From Deroplatys truncata (Eukaryota; Arthropoda; Insecta; Mantodea; Mantidae), in NCBI GenBank assembly GCA_030765065.1, contig CM060979.1, forward strand, positions 19,001,001-19,065,000: a stretch of DNA of 64,000 nt. The letters are read 5' to 3'. The position numbers and the translations under genes are program-made. Below, in pieces: positions 1-10,242 of this stretch (position 1 is the first letter of the stretch; each line of letters opens with the position of its first letter). Below the pieces are notes generated by a model, which saw only the letters and a list, made by a program, of their open reading frames with translations, did no database searches and was not told the origin of the DNA.

Positions 1-142
1 CGGAACCTTACCATATGCAATAAAATTTTTCTTAATTCGAAACCACCTACACTTGAAAAAATCTAAATTTCTTCATTTAAATAAAAAATGAGGACATGTA
101 TACTTATCAAAATGAAATTAAAGTTTAGATAATCAAAATAAA
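1..142. other. AT-rich sequence, nothing recognised
   Basis: Short AT-rich stretch before the first LTR-C copy. No open frame or repeat signature was recognised. Confidence 0.5.
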
Positions 143-1083
143 GCTAGATTTTTAACACTTAAATGATTTCAGTCAAATTATATAATATGTAAATTCAATA
201 ACAGTCCGCCTTGAAGCAATATGTGTATGTAATAATTTGTAAAATGTATGTAACAGTCATTGCATGTGCTTATATTATTGTAAACATGTTCAATAATGTT
301 ATGTGAATATATTACGTAATTTAATAATGTAGGAGCTGTGAGAATAATAAGTTAAAAGTTGCTAACAATGAGGGAACCTTGAGTCAATAATGAGTTTGAA
401 ACTTTAACAATACTACTTCTGATTCTTAGAAGCAATAATGTAATTTTAGTGACAGTTTATAAAATAGCCAATCAACAACCAGAAAAAGCTTTAGCTAAAA
501 GAAGGTATTCTATTGGATTAGGAATAGCCAATCAGAAACTTGAAATACAGAAATTTACAAATTTAGAGTTCAGTTGCCTGCAGACAGCTTTACTAACCAG
601 ACGCAAAAAGTGTCCTCAAGAGATTTAAAAAGTATTCGTGTGAGACGAAAAATAGTTTACGTATTAAAAAAGTGCAAGTATTTAATAAAAACATCTCACA
701 GCTCTCTCTATCTCTATATCAGTGAAGCGTTAATTAAATCGTGCCAAGCATTAAAAAAACAAGTGAAGTAAAATTATAATCTGTGTAAGCCTACATTCTT
801 GTTGCACAACAACCCTACTAAGAGAAACGTGTCTCTAACAATAATACTGACGCAGCCGAGGCAAACATAAATATAATATTTAAAGAAACAGTCAAATTAC
901 AAAGTTAATATTTTTTTAAACTTGGGGCAAAGGCCACCTGAAAGTACATTTGGGGCGAAGGCTACCGGAAACTGTTTACTATACGTGCGTTTGCATCTAC
1001 TACAAGTTCGGCTCCCCAACAGTTGAAATACAATACAACTCCTACTTCAAAACGGCTTTTCCATACGTGAAACAATAACATTT
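143..1083 (+). mobile_element. LTR-C copy 1, Gypsy-like long terminal repeat
   Basis: About 940 bp matching five other copies in this window (10634, 12154, 20370, 40636, 59515). The first few bases (family start TGAGGCAG) are eroded. Two CCAAT motifs lie in ATAGCCAATC contexts near 465 and 525, and an AT-rich 3' part ends near CTACTTCA. The tail is followed by degenerate and then perfect primer-binding-site sequence. The 4-bp target duplications of sister copies and the lysine-type primer site suggest a Gypsy/Metaviridae-type LTR retrotransposon. No gag-pol is visible downstream, so this is an LTR remnant. Confidence 0.75.
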
Positions 1084-1089
1084 ACAAAT

Positions 1090-1107
1090 TGGCGCCCAAC
1101 GTGGGGC
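1090..1107 (+). other. tRNA-Lys-type primer-binding site
   Basis: TGGCGCCCAACGTGGGGC is the 18-nt complement of the tRNA-Lys(1,2) 3' end, which primes minus-strand DNA synthesis in several retroviruses and Gypsy-like elements. It lies just after the LTR-C 3' tail, where a primer-binding site is expected. Other LTR-C copies carry degenerate versions at the same place. Confidence 0.75.
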
Positions 1108-1113
1108 GACAAT

Positions 1114-1358
1114 TTGAAAAGAGTTATTTTGTTGTAGGAGTTGTATTGTATTTAAACTGTAGGGGGGTCGAACTTGTAGTAGTTGCATGAAATTTTCTCC
1201 ATATTATTGCCAAAGCACTGGAAGCGTAAAGTATACAATATAATGCACACTATAAATGCAGTGCTGTCATGTGGAGAAAATTTCATGCAACTACTACAAG
1301 TTTGGCTTCCCAACAGTTGAAATACAATACAACTCCTACAACAAAATAACTCTTCTCA
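1114..1358. repeat. Foldback made of LTR-C 3' ends
   Basis: The left arm (about 1114-1200) and right arm (about 1270-1358) are reverse complements over some 88 bp with few mismatches, around a loop of about 70 bp. Both arms are copies of the last part of LTR-C, containing GTTGAAATACAATACAACTC on one strand. The left arm starts directly after the primer-binding site. This looks like an aberrant reverse-transcription or rearrangement product. Confidence 0.75.
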
Positions 1359-2039
1359 ATTTAAAGGTTTCAGAGTTATAACAGCTTGAAGTTGGTAATT
1401 TTAGGAAGCTACGCTGAATTTGAACAGTTTTAATTGCAAAACTATGATGTTCTGAATTTTAAGAGCTTGCATAAAGCATTGCATTGGGCCTGTTACGATA
1501 TATGAAAAGTTTCGTTTCGTTTAAAAAAGGCAAGGGCGATTTTCCATCTATTTCGGACGATTTGAAATGGAATGTCCCATATTCAAGATTTTGTCTAACG
1601 AAGGAATTGTAAAGTCGAATTGATGTTTTTTTTTCTGTAAATGTGCACGAATTTCGAATAATGAAGCGTGGATATCTTAAAGGGTTTGTTACGATTAATT
1701 CAATTTGTCCATTCAATCTGAAATCCTTTGCAAAATGCATTCCTAATTTAACATTAAACACACAATATAGCTATTTAAATGATTATATACCAGTATGTTT
1801 CCTACTGTAACAGAATCTATGCATAAAATATTGTTTACGTTCATCCCTTGTCGTCTTTTTCCTTTGTTTCTTATTTTGTGTATTGTTATTACTATTATAT
1901 CGTACATCTGAGTAATGATCCGCTGGAGTAATTTAGGTTTACCGGCAAGTGTCCTGTATTTGGGTCACTAGCAGCAGTAGTTCTGCTTAAGTGCTCATTT
2001 CGATGCCAGTTGAAACTACTTGGGTGACAGTACCTCATC
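1359..2039. other. Unassigned AT-rich sequence
   Basis: No recognised element. A 100-codon minus-strand open frame (1459-1761) has no recognisable domain, no conserved counterpart here and no sign of a gene structure. Confidence 0.4.
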
Positions 2040-2130
2040 TGAGAGACTCCGTCACTAAGACGCAGGTGATTACAGTCATTGCCTATAATCTAGGGGCTCG
2101 GGATCGATACCCGAGTATCCCAAGCATTAA
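2040..2130 (+). repeat. Possible tRNA-derived SINE head
   Basis: GGGATCGATACCC near 2100 fits a Pol III B box inside a self-complementary T-arm, and an A-box-like stretch lies about 50 bp upstream. There is no clear tail. It may be a degraded SINE or chance. Confidence 0.3.
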
Positions 2131-2713
2131 CAATGGCTTTCTGACCAAAGGCGGGTCTTAGATTTCGATCTATGCACCTCTGACAGAAGTGCTTTATCAG
2201 TGTCTTGTATTTTATTTTCCCTTTCTGAGACATAAGTAGTGCTAACTATCTAACTTCAACCCCCAGAGCTGCACAAACAAGCTATAGCATAATTTAACAC
2301 CAGCAAAATATTGCGAAGCAGACTGCGCCCGATTATATAGGCAACACACCAAACGCACCTGTAAAGCAGTACGGACTACAACTGATTGCGTATATTAAAA
2401 GATTCGATTCAATTTGTTTGTATTTGGCCTCTGCGTAACAGAAACTGACTTTGGAGAAAGCAAAGAAAATACATTAATTCGTCAAAAGAGTTTAACCATC
2501 ATACTCATTTCTTAAGATAATCATCAACCTAATGAGGATATCGTGATAATATTAGATGGTGCAAGAGGTAAAATCACTTTAGTCACACGTGGCATATACT
2601 ACTTTTTAGACAGCGTTCGAACTTGTAAAACATCGATAATATTATTATTAATTCCTGAAACTTACAGAGATCGCGCTTAGAACGCGGTTCTTGAAACAAA
2701 AGAAATTACATTT
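2131..2713. other. Unassigned sequence with a short dispersed repeat
   Basis: Around 2325-2385 is a segment that recurs near 6660-6735 (shared core GGCAACACACCAAACG), so it is a small dispersed repeat, there linked to a tRNA-like head. The rest is unrecognised. Confidence 0.45.
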
Positions 2714-2930
2714 AAAAATCTGATGTGTTACACTCACATGACTTTTTCTACTCTTGTACAAACTATTTTTACAAACGCTTATTCTCCATATGCTTCATGT
2801 TAATCGATATGTTAATCTTATTGCTAATTTACTTGTAGATGCAACGGGAATTGCTAAGTTTTAAGCGATAGTCAAATATTTTAAGAGCTGGTTGCTATGG
2901 AGTATTCCATTCTCTTTGCATTACCAGTAG
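2714..2930 (+). mobile_element. HINE-A 5' fragment
   Basis: Carries the A-family end TCTGATGTGTTACACTCACA and the following ~200 bp, then stops at a new complete end of the next copy. The two copies are head-to-tail, with the second starting in the A-rich tract that ends this fragment. Confidence 0.8.
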
Positions 2931-3784
2931 AAAAAATCTGATGTGTTACACTCACATGACTTTCTCTACTCTTGTACAAACTATTTTTACAAACGCTTAT
3001 TCTCCATATGCTTCATTTTAATCGAGATTTCGAAATGTCAACCTTATTGCTAATTTTCTTGTAGCTGCAAGGGGAATATGGTAGGTTTTAAGCGATAGTC
3101 AAATATTTTAAGCCCTGGTTGCTATGTGGCGCATTCCATTCTCTTTGCATGTCCAGGAATAAAACAAAAAGGAATAACGAATTTGAGAAATGTATAAGTA
3201 TTGGTAAATTTAAGGGAATATCAAGCAATATCCCGAAAACGGTTCACTCAACAAAAAAAATGTATATGACCTAAATTGAGTATTTTAACGCGATCTACAT
3301 TTTTTGTGTAGTAAAATCTTGTCTATTTCTTATGGTTTACCAGTTATGCAAAAGTCGTTCACAATGAAGAATACTTTTGGAGACATTCCCAGGAAATTCT
3401 AGATATACATTTCATTTCTCATGACAATATCTTAAACATATGATATTATAATCAAAATCGTTAGACATTTTTGAGAAAATTAAAATTTTCGAAAAATATT
3501 CCACGTAAAGAGTAATCTGGGGTGGGGGGATTTTATTGAAAACCTTCGTGTCGCATCTCTGGAAGATACTGAACCTAAATACCAAGTTTGGTGTTTATCC
3601 GACTGTTCGTTTCTGAGTTACGCTGTTCACAGACACACACACACGGACATGTTTCCAAAAATGCTTTTTTTGGATTCAGGGGGTCTCAAAACACGTATTT
3701 CCGGTGAAATCTCGGTATCGAATTTTTGGGTAGAATACAATACATCCCCTACTTACTTACTATACGTAGTAGGGAAAGTAAAAA
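2931..3784 (+). mobile_element. HINE-A copy, near full length
   Basis: About 854 bp. It runs from the TCTGATGTGTTACAC end, with subterminal GACTTTCTCTACT, to TACGTAGTAGGGAAAGTAAAA. The internal CA run (near 3637) sits in the family's conserved position. No transposase is encoded, so it must depend on enzymes supplied in trans. Confidence 0.85.
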
Positions 3785-4183
3785 CAAATAGCGATCCTCA
3801 CACTCGAAAAACTATAAGAATTTGAATATTCAAACCAATTTCAAAGAATACCTCGGAAACTGCTGATGTTACAAACAAGTTATTTAACTCAAATTGTGTG
3901 CTTGTATCTACATTTTTTGTGGTGTAAGATTACGCCCATCTCTTATGAGGTAACTGTTATGCAAAAGTCACTGAGAATGAAGAGCTATTTTTGAGAAAAC
4001 GAAAAATAACGAAAACGTTTCAATGTAAAGGGTAGTTGGGGTGAAGGGTTTTCTTGAAATTGCTCAATTCGCATCCTTAGATATCAAAATTGCTATTTGA
4101 CCAACTTTATCGTTTTTGAGTTATGTTTACACATGCCGCACATATATATGGATTAGAAACATGTATTTCCAACGTAAATAACG
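3785..4183 (+). mobile_element. HINE-B diverged fragment
   Basis: Directly follows the HINE-A copy and matches the middle and 3' half of family B (TGCAAAAGTCA..., TGTAAAGGGTAG, TTTTTGAGTTATG). It lacks its 5' part. HINE-A probably inserted into or beside this older copy. Confidence 0.6.
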
Positions 4184-4520
4184 TCGTCGTAACTTGTGCG
4201 ACTCGCATTTGGGAGATCCCGTGTTCGATTCCCGGCGACTTCATTCTGAACCAAGATTTTTTCGTGGTTTTCCCGGGGTCGGCAGACGAATGCTGGGGTG
4301 GTTTCTTTTCTGTCTCACATTTTCTTTCCATCATTTCCCTTTCATTCCGTTCTTTCTCATCTGTCAGGTTTTGTGGCGTATGTTGGTGCCGGACATATGG
4401 CGCAGAGTAATGCTCAATGGAAGGAGTATTCCCTGGACATCAAAGGGCTGTGGTTTAACTGTATTAACAGGAACTAAAGGTAAGAATACGTTGAAGAGTG
4501 AGTAGAGAAATCCATGTGAA
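4184..4520 (+). repeat. tRNA-derived SINE
   Basis: A B-box match GTTCGATTCC near 4230 lies in a T-arm-like CGGGxxTTCGATTCCCGG context, followed by the family body (GGTTTTCCCGGGGTCGG, TTTCCATCATTTCCCTTTCA). The same body recurs at 13203, 27065 and 49346. The small open frames here are SINE shadows. Confidence 0.7.
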
Positions 4521-5235
4521 TGCAACACGTAAGATTTTCTTAAGGATGCAGCATAAATGCACAGACACGGAAGGAGTTGAGTTGGAAGGACATCGAGAAT
4601 CAACACAGTAATTGCGAAGAATAAGAAACGGGTGTATGGACAGATAAAGATGCTGCTATAGTGTACCGCAATTCAGCGATAATGGCAATGTGGGAATTTC
4701 CACTTGGATGGGCCAGGATCTTTTGTGCCTGCACATAAAAGAGCAAAACGGCACCTGATATGTGGAACTGTTGCATTTTGATCAGGCCGTTAATACGGAT
4801 TTTGCTGTGTAAGTGCTTCCTTGATGTGGCTGGGAAATGCTAACGTAGGAGTACATGGTGGTGACGTTGCACGTCAGACTGCGAGAGGAACGAGGGAGAT
4901 ACCGCTTATCGTGGGGTCGGACGGACGGAAGCTTTCCGCTGCCGATGTCGTAAACTCTCGGCTGGGGGTCCCAAGTACCAATCTCAGCGTGGGACCAAAC
5001 GGAACCTTTCAGCTGTAGTCTAATGCGAATGCTTTCAGCCCAGGGTTACGAAGGGGTGAACAAAACTACCACATCTTCAAAAACTATCACAATTCTTCAA
5101 GCTAAAATGAAAAAACATTATTTGATGTTTGCAGATATTCGTATGGATGCCTTCAGTGGACCTCTCCTGCAGAAACCCGAGTCGTTTCTGTTTAGATGGT
5201 CAGAGGTAATGAAGCGAGATTTGTGATCGAACGGA
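4521..5235. other. Unassigned sequence
   Basis: Moderate GC. Two short + strand open frames (65 and 67 codons, 4821-5226) show no recognised domain. No repeat counterpart was found elsewhere in the window. Confidence 0.4.
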
Positions 5236-5820
5236 CCCACCCCAGATTACCCTTTACATGCAACATTTTTCGAACATTTTAATCTTCTCAAAAACGACTC
5301 TAACGATTTTAATTAAAATATCATATGTTTAAGATATTTTCATGACATATGAAATGTATATCTCGAATTTTCTGGGAATGTCTCCAAAAGTATTCTTCAT
5401 TGTGAACGACTTTTGCTTAACTGGTAAACCATAAGAGATAGACAAAAGTTTACTACACAAAAAATGTAGATCGCGTTAAAATCACAATTTATGTCATTTT
5501 TTTTGAGTGAACCATTTTCGAGATATTGCTTGTTATTCCCTTAAATTTTCCAATACTTATACTTTTTCTCAAATTTGGTATTCATTTTTTTGTCCTGGTA
5601 ATGCAAAGAGAATGGAATACCCCACATAGCAACCAGCTCTTAAAACATTTGACTATCGCTTAAAGCCTACCAATTCCCCTTGCATCTACAAGAAAATTAG
5701 CAATAAGATTAACATCTCGATATCTCGATTAACATGAAGCATATGGAGAATAAGCGTTTGTAAAAATAGTTTGTACAAGAGTAGAGAAAGTCATATGAGT
5801 GTAACACATCAGATTTTTTT
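5236..5820 (-). mobile_element. HINE-A copy, truncated
   Basis: On the minus strand, lacking the CA-microsatellite part and the AAAGTAAAAA end. It begins inside the GGGTAATCTGGGGTGGG segment and keeps an intact TCTGATGTGTTACAC end near 5815. Confidence 0.8.
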
Positions 5821-6654
5821 CAATGATAGTGTTTTCTATCCACTTCCTGTTCATGTTCTCATGTAGGTAAGTTATTTTCTGTATTCAGTGCTGGTAACAT
5901 AACTTACCTGTGTGGTCTGTTTTACTACACGTATGTGCATGAACTACATTGAATCCTCTAAATTTAATATGTTTCTTTTTGGTCAGATGGAATATAATTA
6001 TATTTGATAGTTGAATTTGATCATTTAAATTTTACAGTGTTCATTACTTTTTTTGTTACTATTTACTTACGATTTAATAATTGCAGCTGCTATGTATGAG
6101 CTGTAAGTTATTGATTTTACAACGAGAGCTGGACAAAAGTCGCCATCAAGGTTAATGTTGGTGAACTTGCGACTGAAAACACAAGAGTTCCCAGCAAAAA
6201 ATTTGAGCCTAACTTCCCTGACCTTCCCTAATAAAATACTATATTTCCCTGACCACAATTTTGTATTTACGCAATTTTTAACAGCCTACTACACCCCATG
6301 TAATGCCTGACGCCCCATATTACCGAGGTGGAACTTCTTTCTGCACACTTTACACTAAGCTTCAAATTCATTTCGCAGTATATCACCAAGCCATTCTACA
6401 ATGGATTAAACGATGAATCCAGCCACTGACGATTTATTCTCATTACGTAAGGAACTTGACAACAAAGTCTTATTACCATTTAGTGGGAATAGCCAGAAAA
6501 CGCACAATAAGAAAATATAAATATTGTCTTTGCAATGTTCTTGCCAAGTATCATTACAGTATCTTAAAAAGTTTGCAAGTTGTTTGTACCTAAGCATTTT
6601 CCCCTACATCCCCCACCCAAGTCCTACATGACTGAAGATCATATTTTGAATGAA
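5821..6654. other. Unassigned AT-rich sequence
   Basis: Two 63-codon minus-strand frames only. No domain, tandem repeat or recognised transposon was found. Confidence 0.4.
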
Positions 6655-6800
6655 ATAGTGTGCGCCCGGCTGTATCGGCAACACACCAAACGTACCTGCG
6701 CAGCAGTGCGGAATACCTACTAGTACAACTGAGTAAAAAAGACACGATTCCGTGGGATCGCAAACCACTTAACCACAGAGGCAGTCTCTATGTTGCTTTT
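6655..6800 (-). repeat. tRNA-derived SINE, minus strand
   Basis: On the minus strand CTCTGTGGTTAAGTGGTTTG resembles the A-box head of a common insect tRNA-derived SINE. The + strand side holds the GGCAACACACCAAACG repeat also present at 2325. The boundaries are uncertain. Confidence 0.45.
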
Positions 6801-6899
6801 ATCCGCATTTTAATGTAACATTTGTTTTGTCCTTCCTTGTTACATATGCATATTACTGCAATATATACTCAGAATTAGTATTATGCTGGTGGTGATGAT

Positions 6900-7224
6900 C
6901 GGGCTAAGGATCCGGGACAATTTAGTAATCAATGTATGTGCAACCTTACTCTACAGTTCCGTAAAGACGTACTTTTGATGCAAACGACGCTAATGCACTG
7001 CATTATTTGCTACCGTAAACAGTACAGTCTACTACAATGATGGTGGAAAATGAAGTAGGACACATGCATCGGAATGAGAGACAGCAATGTATTGCTCCTC
7101 TAGTCACGAAGCGGATTGTACACGGGCTCACAGGTAAACAACACCCCAATGTGCCACCTCACTCCACACTACTCGATCCACAGTAAAGTTCACTTCACTC
7201 TTAAGTTGTGCCGGATCCTTAGCC
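6900..7224. mobile_element. MITE-like element with 7-bp target duplication
   Basis: 325 bp bounded by inverted repeats: GGCTAAGGATCCGG plus ACAATTTA on the left, and the reverse complement of GGCTAAGGATCCGG plus ACAACTTAA on the right. The sequence TGATGAT flanks it directly on both sides (6893-6899 and 7225-7231). No coding capacity, so a non-autonomous DNA transposon is likely. The superfamily is unknown. Confidence 0.55.
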
Positions 7225-7231
7225 TGATGAT

Positions 7232-7926
7232 GGGCAAATAAATTAAGGTAATGCATCGCTGAAATATGATATTGGGGCGTATTAATAATTTGGGAGTTAC
7301 ATTATTGTTGTACATTGTCATTACCAGACACATTGCTGTTTACGCCACTCTTTACTGTTAGCTTTGCTAGCCACGAGTAGTGGGGATAGCGTTACTCTCA
7401 GTTATGATTCCGTGAGAAACGGATCGCGGTATAAGCCGGGCTTTGGATCGGTGGACATATCCTCCCACCTTCCATTTTTAATAATGTAGGAACCCCAAAC
7501 GTTTGGGAAATAAATCTAGGAATGTGTGAGTAAATTTGTGTTTTGGATTTTGTACAGTGTAAAACCCACGCCTTCCTCTTAACCTCCATGCCACGTTGCG
7601 GTCCTCCGCAGCCAAGTAAGTATACGTCCCTTCAATGTACGTGCTGCGTACCCAAAATTAATTTAATTTTCATGTGAACTTTTAGACCTCTACCCAGCAT
7701 GTACCAATATGCAAGTAAGATACGTTTTTGAAATTTATGCCAGTTATTATACACAATAACAGGAATCTTTTTGCCATATTTGTAAATTCTAATTTGCTTA
7801 GTTACTTAAATATTTATTTGTTATTGTATAAACTTGTTCTAATAAAAACGCTTCACACTATGCACTTTTAAAACTTATCACATCACTTAATTTGAATACT
7901 ACTTATCAGAGTTTTTACTTATGCTG
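7232..7926. other. Unassigned sequence
   Basis: No recognised gene or repeat. A 63-codon minus-strand frame at 7398-7589 is unsupported. Confidence 0.35.
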
Positions 7927-8042
7927 TCCAAAAAAACAACACACACACACATTACCCGGACCTTTTTTCTAAAATAGGGCTTCAAAACACGTATTTTCGG
8001 TGACATCTCGATATCCAATTTGTGGAATACAATACTTCCTAT
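7927..8042 (+). mobile_element. HINE-B 3' fragment
   Basis: Shows the CA-rich core, then CTTCAAAACACGTATTTTCG and the GGAATACAATACTTCC stretch typical of the family's 3' part. It stops short of the terminal AAAGTAAAAA. Confidence 0.6.
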
Positions 8043-8718
8043 AGAGCAGGGGTTGCCAAACTTTTTATTACGGAGGCCACATTAACCGCCAAGAGAACGA
8101 ATCGCGGGCGAAGACCCACAAGTTTAATCTACGAACAATAAACTCGCAGGTACGAGACAGACAAATAAGATTAGCTTTCAAAGACAGTGTTTACTGTACT
8201 AAAATCTAAACTTATTAATAACTGATGTAATTAAATACTTAACAAGTGATGATGCTTCATTCATAGTCTCATGACAATGTAACTGATAGGCAATATATAT
8301 TAACACTTGTTACCATGAAGTAATTTTACATTACATTCAATCAGAAGTACGAAACTCACTATGCTATAATTGCAGACACCTATAATTCTAATTTTGTGCT
8401 GCCTATCATCAAAACGGACTGTAAGTGCTCATCAAATAATAGCAGACCTACATTATGATTTAACATATTTGATTTTTAAAAATGTCTTTACAGATACAAG
8501 TAAATACGAACACTGGTATTAGTCCTTGTGCAAAGTCTTTCAAACAGGAAACGTCAGACAGTTGTAAAAATCAACCAAAATAACTTACTCTCATATTTGT
8601 CCACCAGAAGGTCATTACATCCTGTATAAATAAAAATCTGATAGCTTAATTTTATATAATCGTTCGAAATTCCTAAATAAATTTATCTAATTCAGGCGCA
8701 ACGCTTCTTTTTATTTGT
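8043..8718. other. Unassigned AT-rich sequence
   Basis: Contains a stretch like GAGCAGGGGTTGCCAAACTTT near 8044, but no coding or structured feature that I can name. Confidence 0.35.
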
Positions 8719-9557
8719 ATTTTTACCTTCTCTACTACGTATAGTAAGTCGGGGAAGTATTGTATTTCACCCAAAAAATTCGATACCGAGATTTCACCGG
8801 AAATATTTGTTTTGAGACCCCCTGAATCCCATAAAAGCATTTTTGGAAACATGTCCGTGTGTGTGTCTGTGAACAGCATAACTCAGAAACGAACAGTCGG
8901 ATAAACACCAAACTTGGTATTTAGGTTCAGTACCTTACAAAGATGCGACACGAAGGTTTTCAAGAAAATCCCCCCACCCCAGATTACCCTTTACATGAAA
9001 CATTTTTCGAAAATTTTAATTTTCTCAAAAATGGCTAACAATTTTGATTAAAATATTATATGTTTAAGATATTTTCATGACAAATGAAATGTATATCTCG
9101 AATTTTCTGGGAATGTCTCCAAAAGTCATTGTGAACGACTTTTGCATAACTGGTAAACCATAAGAGATAGACAAAATTTTACTACACAAAAAATGTAGAT
9201 CGCGTTAAAATACACAACTTATGTCATATACATGTTCTTTGTTGAGTGAAACATTTTCGAGATATTGCTTGTTATTCCCTTAAATTTTTCAATACTTATA
9301 CTTTTTCTCAAATGGGAATTCGTTAATTTTTTTTGTCCTGATAATGCAAACAGAATGGAGTACTTGACATAGCAACCAGCTCTTAAAACATTTGACTATC
9401 GCTTAAAGCCTACCATATTCCCCTTGCATCTACAAGAAAATTAGCAATAAGATTAACATCTCGATTAACATGAAGCATATGGAGAATAAGCGTTTGTAAA
9501 AATAGTTTGTACAAGAGTAGAGAAAGTCATGTGAGTGTAACACAACAGATTTTTTTT
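8719..9557 (-). mobile_element. HINE-A copy, near full length, minus strand
   Basis: Runs from a TTTTAC end with subterminal TTCTCTACTACGTATAGTAA, through a GT run at ~8856, to the hairpin ATGTG...CACAA and a T tract near 9553. Both ends lie in T-rich sequence with no clear target duplication. Its overlapping small open frames are family shadows. Confidence 0.85.
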
Positions 9558-9616
9558 AAATTTGTAGGAGGATCAAACAAAAGCAGCTCGCCAGGTTCGG
9601 CAAACTCTGCTCTAAT

Positions 9617-9800
9617 ATGCCTCTGTGGTCTGGAGGTTAGTTACCATGCCAACTTCCACATTTAGGAGTCCCGGGTTCGATTCCCGGCTGGGGGGTGGGA
9701 ATTTTTCTTTAACCAGGATTATTCTCCATCCTGCCAGAGTCTCGAAGTATGAATGGGAGTATGAATTTAATGTAATAACCAACAGCAGAAGAGAAGAATA
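9617..9800 (+). repeat. tRNA-derived SINE
   Basis: An A-box-like GGTCTGGAGGTTAGTTACC is followed by CCGGGTTCGATTCCCGGC (B box in a T-arm). The tail AATTTTTCTTTAACCAGGAT recurs in the SINEs at 26225 and 31027, so this is a second SINE subfamily. Confidence 0.7.
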
Positions 9801-10242
9801 CTAAACAAAATATTAACTCCACTGCAAACAAGTGAACATCATTGCCAATGAGCAATAAAAAAAAACCCTCCTGTATCCACTTTTGTTTTAATTCAAAGCA
9901 GAAACCTGTCACTTAAGAGGAAAAATGTAAATGACTTGTTTTGCACACTCTTTCTTATTTGTTGTAACTAAAGAGAGATATATCTGAAGGTATTAAGCCC
10001 CTTGTTGCACTTGAAGGGCGAAGCAGCACCACTGTAACACTGCAACTCCGTCCCCACGCCTGCCATTATCAGATGGAAGGTGAAAGTGAAAGGAAACGCC
10101 CAGAGGTTGCCGAGACATTTATCCCACCCCTTCCCTAAGGAAATTCAGGTAGTTTCTAGGGCTTTCTCCCAGCTGCTCACGCAAAATGTGCCTTTCTGGT
10201 TTTATCTTCGCCATACGATAAGCCTGAATACGGAAGCAAAAG
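9801..10242. other. Unassigned sequence
   Basis: No recognised gene. Small frames of 63-67 codons show no domain. Confidence 0.35.
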
